A program made the position numbers and the translations under genes. The notes below the pieces were generated by a model. That model saw only the letters and a program-made list of their open reading frames with translations. It did no database searches and was not told the DNA's origin. Positions 29,125 to 40,203 of a stretch of 64,000 nt of DNA are shown here, piece by piece. Each line of letters opens with the position of its first letter. The stretch's first letter is position 1. Origin of the DNA: Thiocapsa marina 5811 (GTDB lineage: Bacteria; Pseudomonadota; Gammaproteobacteria; Chromatiales; Chromatiaceae); contig NZ_AFWV01000002.1 in assembly GCF_000223985.1 (NCBI RefSeq), positions 320,501 to 384,500 of the forward strand. Reading direction: 5' to 3'.

Positions 29125-30705
29125 TCACGCGGCGGCCGCCGCGGCGGCTTCTCGTGCCCGATCGTCGATCGTCAGGCTACGCCCGGCCAGCCAGACCAGA
29201 AGGACCACCGGGACGCCGATCAAGGTCGTGAAGACGAAGAAACCGGGATAACCGATCCCGTCGACGATCGAACCCGAATAACCGCCCAGGACCTTCGGCA
29301 AGAGTGTCATGAGCGAGCTGAAGATGGCGTACTGCACCGCGGTGAAGGACACGCTGGTCAGGCTCGACAGGAAGGCGACAAAGGCCGCACTGGCGAGTCC
29401 GGCGGCGAGGTTGTCGGCTGCGACAGCGATATAAAGCCACGTTGTTTCCGGTCCCGCAAGCGCCAAGACAACGAAGACGAGGTTGGTCGCCGCGGATAGG
29501 ATTGCCCCGAGCATGAGGATCCGCATGACCCCGTAACGGGTTGCCATCAGCCCGCCGAGGAGCCCGCCGAGGATGCTCACGATGACCCCGAAGGTCTTGA
29601 CCGCGGTCGCGATCTGCGGCTTGGAGAAACCGATGTCTTGATAGAAGACATTGGAGATGACGCCGAGCACGATGTCCGAGATCCGATAGAGCCCGATCAG
29701 GGCAAGCAGGAGCAAGGCGGTCTTCAATCCGTAGCGGCGGAAGAAATCCAGTGCCGGCTCGATCCAGGTCTCGCGGGCCATCGCGGCGTTCACGGCACCG
29801 GCGGCCACCAACAGCCAACCGGCGGCGATCGCCGCGGATACGGCAACGGCGAAATGCAGGCTCTCCAAGAGGAATCCGCTGATCGGTCCGCCGCCCGCCC
29901 ACGCCTTGAGCCCCGCGAAGGCCCCGCCCGAGACGAAGAACCCGCCCGCAAAGGCAGCCGCGGCCACGAGGAAGACGCCGACCAAGCGCAGATAATCGGA
30001 GGCGCCGTAGACATGGGCGTCGGGACGCCGGGTTTCGGGCTCGGAGATCAGGAGCGTCGTCACCACCCCGATCAGCATGGTCGATGCCATGACGAGATAC
30101 GTCAGCTGCCATGCCCGAAAGTCGTAGTCGCCTGCCTCCGAGCCGAAGAGTGCAGCCAGATAGAGCGCACCCGCGCCGGCGACGACCATGCCGATCCGGT
30201 AGCCGGCGATATAGGTCGAGGACATGAGTCCCTGCAGGCGCGGCGCGGCGGATTCGATGCGGTAGGCGTCGATCACGATATCCTGGGTCGCCGCCGAAAA
30301 ACCGAGCAGCACGGCGGCCAGCGCCATGCGCGTGACGTGACCGGTCCCGGTCGCCGGATCGATCAGCGCCATGGCGACGATGGCGGAGATGATTGCGAGC
30401 TGAGAGACCAACAGCCAAGCGCGACGCCGTCCGAATCGACGGGTCAGCAAGGGCAGGGGGAGCTTGTCGATCAGGGGCGCCCAGACGAACTTGAACGAGT
30501 AGCCCAGTGCGGCCCAGCTGAAGAAGGTCACCGCCTGACGCTCGACGCCGGCCTCGCGCAGCCACAGCGAGAGCGATGAGAAGATCAACAGCAGCGGGAT
30601 TCCGGCCGAGAAACCGAGAAAGAGCATCGAAAGCACTCTCGGATTGGAAAGCTCGCGTGCGGTTGCCCTCCATCCCCCGTTGTTGCTGGTGTCGGCTGGC
30701 GTCAT
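29125..30705 (-). CDS. ampG: AmpG-like MFS permease
   Basis: 526 residues from ATG 30705. About 12-14 membrane segments, with the AmpG-family signatures FSAGIPLLLIFSSLSLWLREAGV at the start, WAPLIDKLPLP and RRAWLL in the first loop, and GFSAATQDIVIDAYRIE in the next. AmpG imports anhydromuropeptides for wall recycling. The extra 20 residues from the upstream ATG are Cys/Arg-rich and unlikely. The presence of an L,D-transpeptidase gene just downstream fits a wall-related neighbourhood. Confidence 0.88.
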   Translation of the reverse strand: MTPADTSNNGGWRATARELSNPRVLSMLFLGFSAGIPLLLIFSSLSLWLREAGVERQAVTFFSWAALGYSFKFVWAPLIDKLPLPLLTRRFGRRRAWLLVSQLAIISAIVAMALIDPATGTGHVTRMALAAVLLGFSAATQDIVIDAYRIESAAPRLQGLMSSTYIAGYRIGMVVAGAGALYLAALFGSEAGDYDFRAWQLTYLVMASTMLIGVVTTLLISEPETRRPDAHVYGASDYLRLVGVFLVAAAAFAGGFFVSGGAFAGLKAWAGGGPISGFLLESLHFAVAVSAAIAAGWLLVAAGAVNAAMARETWIEPALDFFRRYGLKTALLLLALIGLYRISDIVLGVISNVFYQDIGFSKPQIATAVKTFGVIVSILGGLLGGLMATRYGVMRILMLGAILSAATNLVFVVLALAGPETTWLYIAVAADNLAAGLASAAFVAFLSSLTSVSFTAVQYAIFSSLMTLLPKVLGGYSGSIVDGIGYPGFFVFTTLIGVPVVLLVWLAGRSLTIDDRAREAAAAAAA

Positions 30706-30966
30706 GGGGTTCTCGATGGCGCCGTACCGGACGTGGCCGGTGCAACGACAATTGCAAATGGGCAAAAACGCCGCGGAGGATACCGTTCGGCGAGTCCTCG
30801 GCTCAAGGTCGAACGGACAGTCTTCGCCTGACGCCGGGCCGCGGACGTACTACCATGGGCTGCGTACGGGAACCCGCATCGCCGGCGTGGTCAGCCGGCA
30901 GGCGGGTCGTCCCGGTACACTGCAAGCCGCGACTCGAGTGAAGGACAACCATTAGGAGACTCAAAC

Positions 30967-31530
30967 GTGACGAATGCAAACCAACCCAGTCTGACCCAAC
31001 CCGATGCCGGCCAGCGAAGCGGCCTTATGCGTCTCATGCTGGAACAGTGGCCCTATGTTCTTCTCTTCGTCGCCGTGATCGCAGGCGTTGCCTTTACCGA
31101 TATGCGGTTGGAGTTCGCGCTGCTCTACTGGCAGATCTTGATTCCGTTCTTCGGTCTCGTTGCCTTGGCGATCGGCTGGAACTCTGCGGGCGAGGATACC
31201 AAGGCGCGGTCCGCCTTTGTGCTCAAGACTGTTTTGCATTGGGGGGCTCTGTTTGTCTTGGTTTGGATCCTCTATCTGCCGCAGCTCAAGGATGTCCTCA
31301 ACGCCGAGCTCACCGGACTGCAGATCATCTTCCTGCTTGGCCTGACGGCGTTCCTCTCGGGGGTTCACGGCAATCCGCGGATGTCGGTCATCGGTGTCTT
31401 TCTGATCGTCAGCGGCATCGTCGTCGCGTTTCTCGACGACGCAGCGCTCATGATGTCCGTGCTCGCCGTCGCGGTGCTGGTCGGATTGATCTTGTGGCAG
31501 AAGTTCGCGGGCGGGAAATCCGCCGGCTGA
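30967..31530 (+). CDS. Polytopic membrane protein of unknown function
   Basis: 187 residues. The GTG at 30967 is chosen because a strong AGGAG lies eight bases upstream (30954-30958). Five membrane segments are visible: YVLLFVAVIAGVAFTDM, ILIPFFGLVALAIGW, LHWGALFVLVWILYL, LQIIFLLGLTAFLSG and MSVIGVFLIVSGIVVAF with a final helix LAVAVLVGLILW. No family is recognised and no enzyme motif is seen. It is divergent from the ampG-like gene. Confidence 0.65.
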   Translation: MTNANQPSLTQPDAGQRSGLMRLMLEQWPYVLLFVAVIAGVAFTDMRLEFALLYWQILIPFFGLVALAIGWNSAGEDTKARSAFVLKTVLHWGALFVLVWILYLPQLKDVLNAELTGLQIIFLLGLTAFLSGVHGNPRMSVIGVFLIVSGIVVAFLDDAALMMSVLAVAVLVGLILWQKFAGGKSAG

Positions 31531-31641
31531 GGGGGCTCGAGCGCCCGTGGGCTTCTCGGAAGGCGGGCGTGCAATGCGGCGGAAGATCCGCGTGTGCGCG
31601 CTATCGACCTTCCGCGACAGGTGTCGATCCGGGTAAGAGGC

Positions 31642-31670
31642 GGCCACTGCAACCGACGGCTGCAGTGGCC
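31642..31670 (+). terminator. Hairpin downstream of the membrane protein gene
   Basis: GGCCACTGCA pairs perfectly with TGCAGTGGCC around a nine-base loop, 112 bp after the stop at 31530. No T-run follows, so termination is uncertain. Confidence 0.45.
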
Positions 31671-31963
31671 TACGCCGGACCCGTGCGCGTGGAGCTGTGC
31701 GTCCTCGGCGGAACCGCCTTGGGCCTCCCTGCTCACGAGCCCGAACGTTGAAGGGTCAGATCCGTATCCTCGAAGCTGACCACCTCCCGTGAACATCAGT
31801 TTTCGTGCCAGGCGTTGGTTCGCAGTCTGGCGGGGTTCCGGCAGCCATGCGCCGGACCGACTCTGACCCAGCCTGTCATCAGGTGACGGTTTGCGGCTAA
31901 GCGCTGTCGTCGCGTCCGCTTGTCGTCGGATCATCTTCTAATACAATGATCAAGAAAATAAAA

Positions 31964-32000
31964 AGGCCATCGTGGTCGCCTTGGCGAATCACGATGGCCT
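31964..32000 (-). terminator. Strong minus-strand intrinsic terminator without a gene in front of it
   Basis: AGGCCATCGTG and CACGATGGCCT form 11 perfect pairs. On the minus strand the stem is followed by TTTTATTTTCTT, a classic U-tract. No protein gene ends here on the minus strand; the next one, maeB, has its own terminator at 32442-32470. Confidence 0.85.
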
Positions 32001-32441
32001 AAATTCGGAGACGGGCGGAGGAGGGGACCCGACCCCGATGGCTTGCTTGGCATGGCTGAATATCGCTGTCGGGTGTGGGTTCGGACCACATCTCCGATCG
32101 ATCACGTTTTGTGCGTCCCTCGGCGTCTGCGAATCTGTCCCCTTCGGCGCGCCTGTGATCGTGTTTCCGATCACCCCTGTCGCCCTTGCTCGGGGGGCGC
32201 GTCGCCCGGCTCTATCGAGCGAGCGACGCGCCGATGCTCCCTGCTCGGTACCGTCCTGGTCCCTGCCGAGTCCCTTGGGCTCCTGTCGACTCTTGGTTTC
32301 TGCCTTCGCCTGTCTATAAGCAGTGGATGTGCCAATGTTCGATGACGTGCGACGTTAGGCCGGAATCGCCGATCGGCCGGTCTCTCGGATCGTTTGTCAT
32401 ACAGCGTTGATCGAATGTAAGGCACCGAATTTTATGAACAT
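32001..32441 (-). ncRNA. Candidate structured small RNA region
   Basis: No conserved reading frame is seen in this gap. It is bounded by two intrinsic terminators, and the lower one (31964-32000) points to minus-strand transcription starting within it. Internal folding: GGCGCGTCG/CGACGCGCC at 32196-32204 and 32224-32232 enclose a further GCTC-TATC-GAGC hairpin, and GTGATCG/CGATCAC pair at 32155-32174. It does not match tmRNA, RNase P, 6S or SRP RNA by eye. The call rests on terminator placement and folding only; the 5' end is not known. Confidence 0.35.
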
Positions 32442-32470
32442 AAAAAACCGCCCGTTGCGGGCGGTTTTTT
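32442..32470. terminator. Bidirectional intrinsic terminator after maeB
   Basis: Six A, the stem CCGCCCG-loop-CGGGCGG, then six T. The symmetrical A and T runs make it work on both strands; it lies 108 bp after the maeB stop. Confidence 0.92.
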
Positions 32471-32577
32471 CTTCGGCAGCACCCGAAGTCGTCGTGCGGG
32501 GCGGGCGGTGGACATCCATGCGCGATGCCGGGGTGCGTCGTCGATGACCTAGGTCGTCATCTGATGACCCGTTTCGG

Positions 32578-34839
32578 TCATTCAGCCTGCACAGCGGCCA
32601 AAGCCGTCATATTGAGCAGTCCCCGCACGGAGGTGCTCGGCGTCACGATATGTGCGGCACGGTCGGCACCGAGCAGCATCGGGCCGAAGGCCCCGCCTTC
32701 GTTGATGGTCCGCAGCAGGTTGAAGGCGATGTTGGCCGCATCCTGGTTCGGCATGATCAGGAGATTTGCGCGACCTTCCAGCTTCGAGTCAGGAAAACGC
32801 GCCTCGCGAACGGCGGCGTCCAGGGCCAGGTTGGCGTGCATCTCGCCTTCGACCTCTAGGTTCGGGGCGCGGGTGCGGAGCAGTCGCATCGCTTCCTGCA
32901 TCTTGCGTGCGGCGGGGGACTCGTGACTACCGAAGTTCGAGTGCGAGAGCAACGCGATCTTCGGGCGCAACCCGAAGCGTTGGACCTGTGCCGCACACAG
33001 GAAGGTGATCTCGGCGAGATCCTCGGCACTCGGGTCCGATTGCACATAGGTATCGGCGATGAAGAGCGGCCCCGCCGGCAGGACGATGGCGTTCATGGCG
33101 GTCAGGTGACGCACGCCCGGCGCGGTGCCGATCACCTCCTCGACATGTTTTAGGTGTCGCGCAAAGCGTCCGACGACGCCGCAAATCATGGCATCGGCAT
33201 CGCCGCATCGGACCATGGTCGCGGCCAATACGGTGGGGTCGTTGCGGATATATTCGCGCGCCTCGTCGGGAGCGTAGCCGCGTCGTTGGACGCGCTCGTA
33301 GAAGGTCCGCCAGTGTGTGTCGAAGTTGGTGTTTTCGCACGGCACGATCAGATCGAAATCACGCTCCGGGCGCATGGTGAGGCTCAGATCCTTCAAGCGG
33401 TTTCCGATGACCTCCGGACGGCCGATCAGCATCGGGCGAGCAATCCCTTCGAGGATGGCCTGCTGAGCCACCTGCAGGACGCGCTCGTCCTCGCCCTCGG
33501 CATAGATGATGCGTTTCGGTGCGGCTCGCGCCTGATCGAAGACGGGCTTCATGGTCATCCCGGTGCGATAGCCCCGGAGATGCATGGCGGTGCGATAGGC
33601 GTCCAGGTCGGCGATCGGTCGCGTTGCGACCCCGCTCTCCATCGCGGCACGCGCGACCGCGGGGGCCAGATTCTCCATGAGACGCCGGTCGAAGGGCTTT
33701 GGAATCAGATACTCGGGCCCGAAGGTCAGCTCGCCCCCGCCATACGCCGCGCGCACGATATCCGACGGCTCCGCCATGGCGAGATCCGCGATCGCCTTCA
33801 CACAGGCGATCTTCATCGCCTCGTTGATCTCGGTGGCACCGCAATCGAGTGCGCCCCTGAAGATAAAGGGGAAGCAGAGAACGTTGTTGACTTGATTGGG
33901 AAAATCCGACCGCCCGGTGGCGATGATCGCGTCCGGCCGGGCAGCGCGGGCCAGATCCGGCATGATCTCGGGGACCGGGTTGGCGAGCGCCATGATGATG
34001 GGTGCATCGGCCATCTTGATCAGCCACTCGGGTTTGAGGATGCCCGCGGCGGAGAGTCCCAGGAAGATATCGGCGCCCTCGATGGCCTCCTGCAGGGTGC
34101 GCTGCTCGGTCTCGATTGCATACCGCGCCTTGTAGGGGTCCATCTCATCGGTGCGTCCGCTGTAGACCACGCCGGCGATGTCCGTGAGGGTGACGTTCTC
34201 CTTCGGCAGGCCCATGCTCACCAGCAGATCGACGCAGGCCAAGGCGGCAGCTCCGGCGCCGGCCGTGACCAGGCGGGCCTTGCCGATGTCCTTGCCCACC
34301 ACGCGCAGGCCGTTGAAGATCGCCGCGGAGACGACGATGGCGGTCCCGTGCTGATCGTCGTGGAAGACCGGGATGCCCATACGCTCCTTCAAGGCGCGCT
34401 CGATGATGAAGCACTCCGGCGCCTTGATGTCCTCGAGGTTGATGCCCCCGAAGCTAGGCTCCATGCGCGCGACGGTCTCGATGAACTTCTCCGGGTCGCG
34501 CTCCTCGATCTCGATGTCGAACACATCGATGTCCGCGAACTGTTTGAACAGAACCGCTTTGCCTTCCATCACCGGTTTGGAGGCGAGGGCGCCGATGGCG
34601 CCGAGACCCAGCACCGCCGTGCCGTTGGTGATGACGGCGACCAGGTTGCTGCGCGCGGTGTAGAGCGACGCGTTCATCGCGTCCTTCTCGATCTCCCGGC
34701 ACGCAGCCGCCACGCCGGGCGAATAGGCGAGCGCCAGATCGCGCTGATTGCCCATGGGTTTGGTCGCTTTGATCTCCAGCTTGCCGGGTTTGGGATAGCG
34801 GTGATAGTCGAGCGCGTTCTGGTCGAATGAGTCCGGCAT
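32578..34839 (-). CDS. maeB: NADP-dependent malic enzyme with phosphotransacetylase-like domain
   Basis: 753 residues. The N-terminal ~430 residues are malic enzyme: [68 protein letters not shown] and the NADP-binding [16 protein letters not shown]. The rest is a phosphotransacetylase-like domain ([43 protein letters not shown]), which in this family is regulatory. The enzyme decarboxylates malate to pyruvate with NADPH formation. The gene ends at a clear terminator and lies 158 bp after the CRP/FNR-type gene. Confidence 0.95.
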   Translation of the reverse strand: MPDSFDQNALDYHRYPKPGKLEIKATKPMGNQRDLALAYSPGVAAACREIEKDAMNASLYTARSNLVAVITNGTAVLGLGAIGALASKPVMEGKAVLFKQFADIDVFDIEIEERDPEKFIETVARMEPSFGGINLEDIKAPECFIIERALKERMGIPVFHDDQHGTAIVVSAAIFNGLRVVGKDIGKARLVTAGAGAAALACVDLLVSMGLPKENVTLTDIAGVVYSGRTDEMDPYKARYAIETEQRTLQEAIEGADIFLGLSAAGILKPEWLIKMADAPIIMALANPVPEIMPDLARAARPDAIIATGRSDFPNQVNNVLCFPFIFRGALDCGATEINEAMKIACVKAIADLAMAEPSDIVRAAYGGGELTFGPEYLIPKPFDRRLMENLAPAVARAAMESGVATRPIADLDAYRTAMHLRGYRTGMTMKPVFDQARAAPKRIIYAEGEDERVLQVAQQAILEGIARPMLIGRPEVIGNRLKDLSLTMRPERDFDLIVPCENTNFDTHWRTFYERVQRRGYAPDEAREYIRNDPTVLAATMVRCGDADAMICGVVGRFARHLKHVEEVIGTAPGVRHLTAMNAIVLPAGPLFIADTYVQSDPSAEDLAEITFLCAAQVQRFGLRPKIALLSHSNFGSHESPAARKMQEAMRLLRTRAPNLEVEGEMHANLALDAAVREARFPDSKLEGRANLLIMPNQDAANIAFNLLRTINEGGAFGPMLLGADRAAHIVTPSTSVRGLLNMTALAAVQAE

Positions 34840-34997
34840 CTGGGTCTCCGTGGGGTGGTGTGCGGCGTGCGTGAGCGTCTCGGCCGGTACGGCCGTCCGT
34901 CATGTCGAGGTCATTATGCTGCGGCGCAGCAGAATGCTGCAAAGTTTTCAATTACGCTCGTCTCGAGCCTCATCCGCCGGCAATGTGTCTTTTTGAA

Positions 34998-35717
34998 TCA
35001 GCGCTTGAGCAGATTCACCGATCCACTGCTCGGCGAACCCAGCTCGACGTTGTCTTGGAGCTCCGCGACCTCGCCGAGGGCGGCACGGTCGAGGATGGTC
35101 ACCTGGGCGCCGTGGACCTCGATGATGCCACGGCCGGCAAGCTCCTTCATCACGCGCGAGAAGGTCTCCGGCTGGATCGACAGGCGCGAGGCCAGCACCC
35201 CTTTGCGCACATCCAGCTTGAGCGATCGCCGCTCGGGCGGGGCCTTGGCCAACAGATAGCGAGCGACTCGGCTGCTCGCGGTGTGCATGGTGAGATTGTC
35301 GATCTCGCCGATCAGGCCGCGCAGGCGCTGACTCAGCGAGCCGAGCATCAGAAAACAGGTGTCGACCGACTCGCGCAGCATCAGTGCGAAGTCCCGGGCA
35401 TCCAGGCTGAGCAGCTCCGAAGGCGCCAGAGCACCGGCGCAGACCGGATAGCGCGGGGCGTTCAGAAACATCAGTGCTTCGGCGAAGGTCTGACCCGGGG
35501 AGACCAGCTCGATGACCTTCTCCGCCCCGCCCGGCGAGAGACGAAAGAGCTGAATCTGGCCCTGGAGAACCAGGTAGAAGCGCTCCGCGGGATCACCCTG
35601 ACTGAACAGAAGCTGCTCGGCGCCGAGGACGACACGCGTCGCGTGCTGGCTGACGCGCTCGAGTTGGCCGTGGCTGAGGCCGGCGAGGAGGGGGGCAGTC
35701 TTCAACTCGTCGATCAT
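34998..35717 (-). CDS. dnr: CRP/FNR-family regulator, Dnr-like
   Basis: 239 residues. An N-terminal cyclic-nucleotide-type beta barrel (FSQGDPAERFYLVLQGQIQLF) is followed by a long dimer helix and a C-terminal winged helix. The recognition helix reads IQPETFSRVMKEL; the E-x2-S-R pattern is the one that reads TTGAT half-sites in FNR/Dnr proteins. The cysteine cluster of O2-sensing FNR is missing, which points to a Dnr/NnrR-type NO sensor. Divergent norCB with a perfect TTGAT-N4-ATCAA box between them supports this. The exact signal is inferred. Confidence 0.85.
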   Translation of the reverse strand: MIDELKTAPLLAGLSHGQLERVSQHATRVVLGAEQLLFSQGDPAERFYLVLQGQIQLFRLSPGGAEKVIELVSPGQTFAEALMFLNAPRYPVCAGALAPSELLSLDARDFALMLRESVDTCFLMLGSLSQRLRGLIGEIDNLTMHTASSRVARYLLAKAPPERRSLKLDVRKGVLASRLSIQPETFSRVMKELAGRGIIEVHGAQVTILDRAALGEVAELQDNVELGSPSSGSVNLLKR

Positions 35718-35834
35718 CGGATGCCTTGTCGGGCGTTCGCCGTTGGTTGGAATCTCGGATCGATCTACGGGAGCGGGACGGATGTGTCAAGCCGACCGGC
35801 CGTGATCGGCTGCGTGATCTGCCGCAGGATCGGT

Positions 35835-35848
35835 TTGATTTGCATCAA
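35835..35848 (+). promoter_or_regulatory. Dnr/FNR box upstream of norC
   Basis: TTGAT-TTGC-ATCAA, a perfect match to the FNR/Dnr consensus. With class II spacing (centre at -41.5) transcription would start near 35883, about 32 bp before the norC GTG at 35915. It lies in the divergent dnr-norC gap and could also serve dnr. Confidence 0.85.
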
Positions 35849-35914
35849 GGCGGCGGATGCCTCCGGAACGTGCAATGCGCCCACGGTTCGATCCATTACC
35901 GAGGGCTTTATCCC

Positions 35915-37814
<1,900 letters not shown>

Positions 37815-37891
37815 GTCACCGTGTTCAGAGCGGTGCCGGTCGCGGCAATCCGGCCCCGAATCGGCCCCGGACGCGAGGTCTATGCCCAGCG

Positions 37892-37925
37892 CGACGTGCC
37901 GCAGCCAGCCGGCTGCGGCACGTCG
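37892..37925 (+). terminator. 15-bp hairpin after norB
   Basis: CGACGTGCCGCAGCC and its exact inverse form 15 pairs around a four-base loop, 78 bp after the norB stop. No T-run follows; it may act as a partial terminator or 3'-end stabiliser before the DsrE-like gene. Confidence 0.65.
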
Positions 37926-38090
37926 AGGCCGATACTGAATCGGCTTCCGAACACCTTTCGGGGCGACGTCTTCTCGCGTTACGCTGCTTCGGCCCGATCG
38001 CCTCTTCGACGCGGTGCTCGGGTCCCTTGCAGATCCAACGATCACCTGGATCGCGACGACCATACCAACCACAACCTCGAGGACATCACC

Positions 38091-38510
38091 ATGCGTCTTT
38101 TATCCACGCTTCTCGTGGCCTTCGCCTTGACCGCCGGCGGCCTGATGGCGCCCGTCTTGGCGAGCGACGACGACCCGCTCTTCATCAATCTGACCACGGA
38201 TGACCCGCACCGCGCGAACATGGGCATCACTTTCGGGAAGAATCAGCTTGAGCGAGGCCACCCCTTGACCGTCTTTCTCAACGACAAGGGTGTCTTCGTC
38301 GGCGCGAAGGCGAATGCCGCGACCTTCGGCGAGCACCAAGAGAAACTGGCCGCGATGATCGACAAGGGCGCCCTGGTGCTGGTGTGCCCCATGTGCATGA
38401 AGCACTACGGCGTTGCCGAGGCCGATCTCATCCCCGGTGCTCAGGTCGGCAACCCCGATCTGACCGGCGGCGCACTCTTCAAAGACGATACGCAAACCTT
38501 GACCTGGTAG
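38091..38510 (+). CDS. Secreted DsrE/DsrF-like family protein
   Basis: 139 residues from ATG 38091 (GAGG upstream). A signal peptide (LLSTLLVAFALTAGGLMAPVLA) is followed by a DsrE-like domain: LFINLTTDDPHRANMGITFGKN, QLERGHPLTVFLNDKGV and LVLVCPMCMKHYGV with Cys99 and Cys102. DsrE-family proteins handle sulfur as persulfides in the cytoplasm; this one is exported, so the role must differ. It lies just after norB, and a truncated homologue at 48609-48908 precedes norE, so it may belong to the NO-reductase regulon. Confidence 0.8.
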   Translation: MRLLSTLLVAFALTAGGLMAPVLASDDDPLFINLTTDDPHRANMGITFGKNQLERGHPLTVFLNDKGVFVGAKANAATFGEHQEKLAAMIDKGALVLVCPMCMKHYGVAEADLIPGAQVGNPDLTGGALFKDDTQTLTW

Positions 38511-38516
38511 TCCCCT

Positions 38517-38553
38517 TCGAAGGGCCAAGCCGTCGACGGCTTTCGCCCTTCGA
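38517..38553 (+). terminator. Hairpin after the DsrE-like gene
   Basis: TCGAAGGGC pairs with GCCCTTCGA, enclosing an inner AAGCCGTCGACGGCTT palindrome; it starts seven bases after the stop at 38510 and ends 20 bp before the next gene. Confidence 0.55.
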
Positions 38554-38573
38554 TCACCCTCGAGGACGGGTCG

Positions 38574-39434
38574 ATGAAGCGCATGCCACTCTCGACGGCT
38601 CTCTTGTTGGCATCCTTTTGCTCGAACGTCCCGTCATCCGCCGAGCCGCCCGGCGATGTCGCCCCGGGTTCGCCTGCGGGTCTGCCCGAACCGCTGCGCG
38701 ATGCGCTCGCCGGCGGCGGACTGGCTCCGGAGCTTATGGCCCTGCCGGCAGGTCGCTTTATGCGCGGCGATCTGCAGGGAAACAGCACGGATGTCGATGA
38801 AAAATCTCCGATCGATGTGACCCTGTCGAGGCCCTTCGCGATCGGGGTCTACGAGGTCACCTTCGATGAATTCGATACCTTCTGCGACGCGACCGGTCGC
38901 GACAAGCCGGACGACTCCGGCTGGGGTCGTGAGCGGCGCCCTGTCGTGAACGTGACCTGGAACGACGCCGTCGCATACACCGCTTGGCTCAGCGAACAAA
39001 CGGGCCGGCGTTATCGGCTGCCGACCGATGCCGAATGGGAGTACGCCGCCCGCGCCGGCACTGCGACACGCTTTTGGTGGGGCGATGATCTCGGTGTGGA
39101 TCTCGCCAATTGCGCCGGGTGCGGCAGTGCGTGGGACGGTTACGAGACGGCGCCGGTCGGCTCCTTTCAACCCAACCCCTTCGGCCTCTACGACACGGCG
39201 GGCAATGTCTTCGAATGGGTCGCCGATTGCTTTGCGGAGACCTTCGCGAAGGCGCCTGCCGACGGCAGCGCCCATGAGAATCCTGCGGGCTGTGGTCAGC
39301 GGGTCTATCGGGGCGGCAGTTGGAGCTTTCCGCCCCGCGAGGTGCGCTCGGCGAATCGGTGGCGGGACTTCCCGACCGGTTCAAGCGACGACATGGGATT
39401 TCGGGTCGTGCGCGAGCTGGATCCCGAGCGCTGA
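38574..39434 (+). CDS. Exported formylglycine-enzyme-like (SUMF1) domain protein without the catalytic cysteines
   Basis: 286 residues with a signal peptide (ending SNVPSSA). The FGE-sulfatase fold is recognisable: FAIGVYEVTFDEFDTFCDAT, PVVNVTWNDAVAYTAWLSEQTG, RLPTDAEWEYAARAGT, NPFGLYDTAGNVFEWVADC and VYRGGSWSFPP. In true FGE enzymes cysteines follow the RGGSW motif; here they are replaced by Ser/Val, so formylglycine formation is not expected. Related proteins (NirV) accompany nitrite reductase genes. Its place behind norCB suggests a helper role in denitrification enzymes. Confidence 0.82.
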   Translation: MKRMPLSTALLLASFCSNVPSSAEPPGDVAPGSPAGLPEPLRDALAGGGLAPELMALPAGRFMRGDLQGNSTDVDEKSPIDVTLSRPFAIGVYEVTFDEFDTFCDATGRDKPDDSGWGRERRPVVNVTWNDAVAYTAWLSEQTGRRYRLPTDAEWEYAARAGTATRFWWGDDLGVDLANCAGCGSAWDGYETAPVGSFQPNPFGLYDTAGNVFEWVADCFAETFAKAPADGSAHENPAGCGQRVYRGGSWSFPPREVRSANRWRDFPTGSSDDMGFRVVRELDPER

Positions 39435-39583
39435 TCCACGGGAGCAGCCGATCCGGCCGCTCGCTGTTCGGCTGTGGCTGACCTCCTCACGCATTGCGGT
39501 CACCCACGATCCTGAGCCTGGGCGCGCAATCACGACCCGGAGCGGTTGGTCAGCCGGGAAGGTTACGGGACTACAGTCGGCGT

Positions 39584-39670
39584 TTAAACCGCGCCCAGTG
39601 CGGTATGCGATGTTTTTGGATGGGATCGGCCCCGGCAGTTTTTGACGACCGCTGGAGACGGCGCAGTTTA
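39584..39670 (+). repeat. A-type CGCGGTTT repeat unit (copy 2)
   Basis: Begins TTAAACCGCGCCC and ends GCGCAGTTTA. The interior (GTATGCGATGTTTTTGGATG, then GGATCGGCCCCGGCAG) is nearly identical to the A units at 50.9 and 54.4 kb. It stands alone, without an AT-rich linker or B unit, in the 400-bp gap between the SUMF1-like gene and the toxin-antitoxin pair. Nothing else is seen in that gap. Confidence 0.85.
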
Positions 39671-39834
39671 GCTGACATTCGAAGGGGCCGCCTGGATGTG
39701 CCGGAACCGCTCGGCTGCGGGTGCATAGCGTGCAGCTCGCCGGTGAGATGGGCCGCGGGACGGGCTGGAACTTGAGCTATGCTTGTACTGTGCGTAGAAT
39801 GTGCATTTCATAAATACCCCTCAGGTGCAATGCC

Positions 39835-40203
39835 ATGGCCGCCATCTTCGCGGACGTGCTCGAATCGACGCGTGAACCCGGGACGTCGCGGTTCTCTGCA
39901 TCGGGCGTCGCCGACATTCTCGGCATGCAACAGCAGGATCTGGCCGAGCTGGCGGGGGTCCATCGCAACACCCTGCGCACTCACCCGGAATCGCCAAGAC
40001 TGCAATCCGCACTGCGTGACCTGATGCGGGTGTTGTCGGCTGCCGCGGCGGTGCAGCCGGACCCGCAACGCGCCATCTTCCTGGTCAAGAATGAACCCAT
40101 TCCTGCGTTTCGTCACAAGACCCTGTTGCAACTGGTACAGGAAGGCCGGACCGAGGATGCGATCGGCTACCTGGAGTCCATCAGTACCGGGTTCGTCGGT
40201 TGA
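39835..40203 (+). CDS. Xre/MbcA/ParS-type antitoxin
   Basis: 122 residues. An N-terminal Xre-like helix-turn-helix region (VADILGMQQQDLAELAGVHRNTL) is followed by the C-terminal DUF2384 toxin-binding domain: FLVKNEPIPAFRHKTLLQLVQEGRTEDAIGYLESI. This type of antitoxin neutralises RES-domain toxins and represses its own operon. CAGGTG lies before the ATG. It overlaps the toxin gene by four bases. Confidence 0.9.
   Translation: MAAIFADVLESTREPGTSRFSASGVADILGMQQQDLAELAGVHRNTLRTHPESPRLQSALRDLMRVLSAAAAVQPDPQRAIFLVKNEPIPAFRHKTLLQLVQEGRTEDAIGYLESISTGFVG

Noticed and set aside
32060-32100. A T-arm-like TGTGG-GTTCGGA-CCACA hairpin suggesting a tRNA
   Set aside because: The loop lacks the conserved A58 pattern when aligned, and no acceptor stem, D-arm or anticodon arm can be built around it.
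31989-32441. Small minus-strand frames (61 and 84 codons) in the gap after maeB
   Set aside because: No ribosome sites and no recognisable domain; Arg/Pro-rich composition of non-coding GC-rich DNA. The region is better explained as non-coding, possibly RNA.
32001-32441. tmRNA, RNase P RNA, 6S RNA or SRP RNA in this gap
   Set aside because: None of their conserved sequence blocks can be found on either strand.
35726-35914. Longer N-terminus for norC
   Set aside because: It would place the start upstream of the Dnr box and the predicted transcription start, and the added residues do not match NorC.
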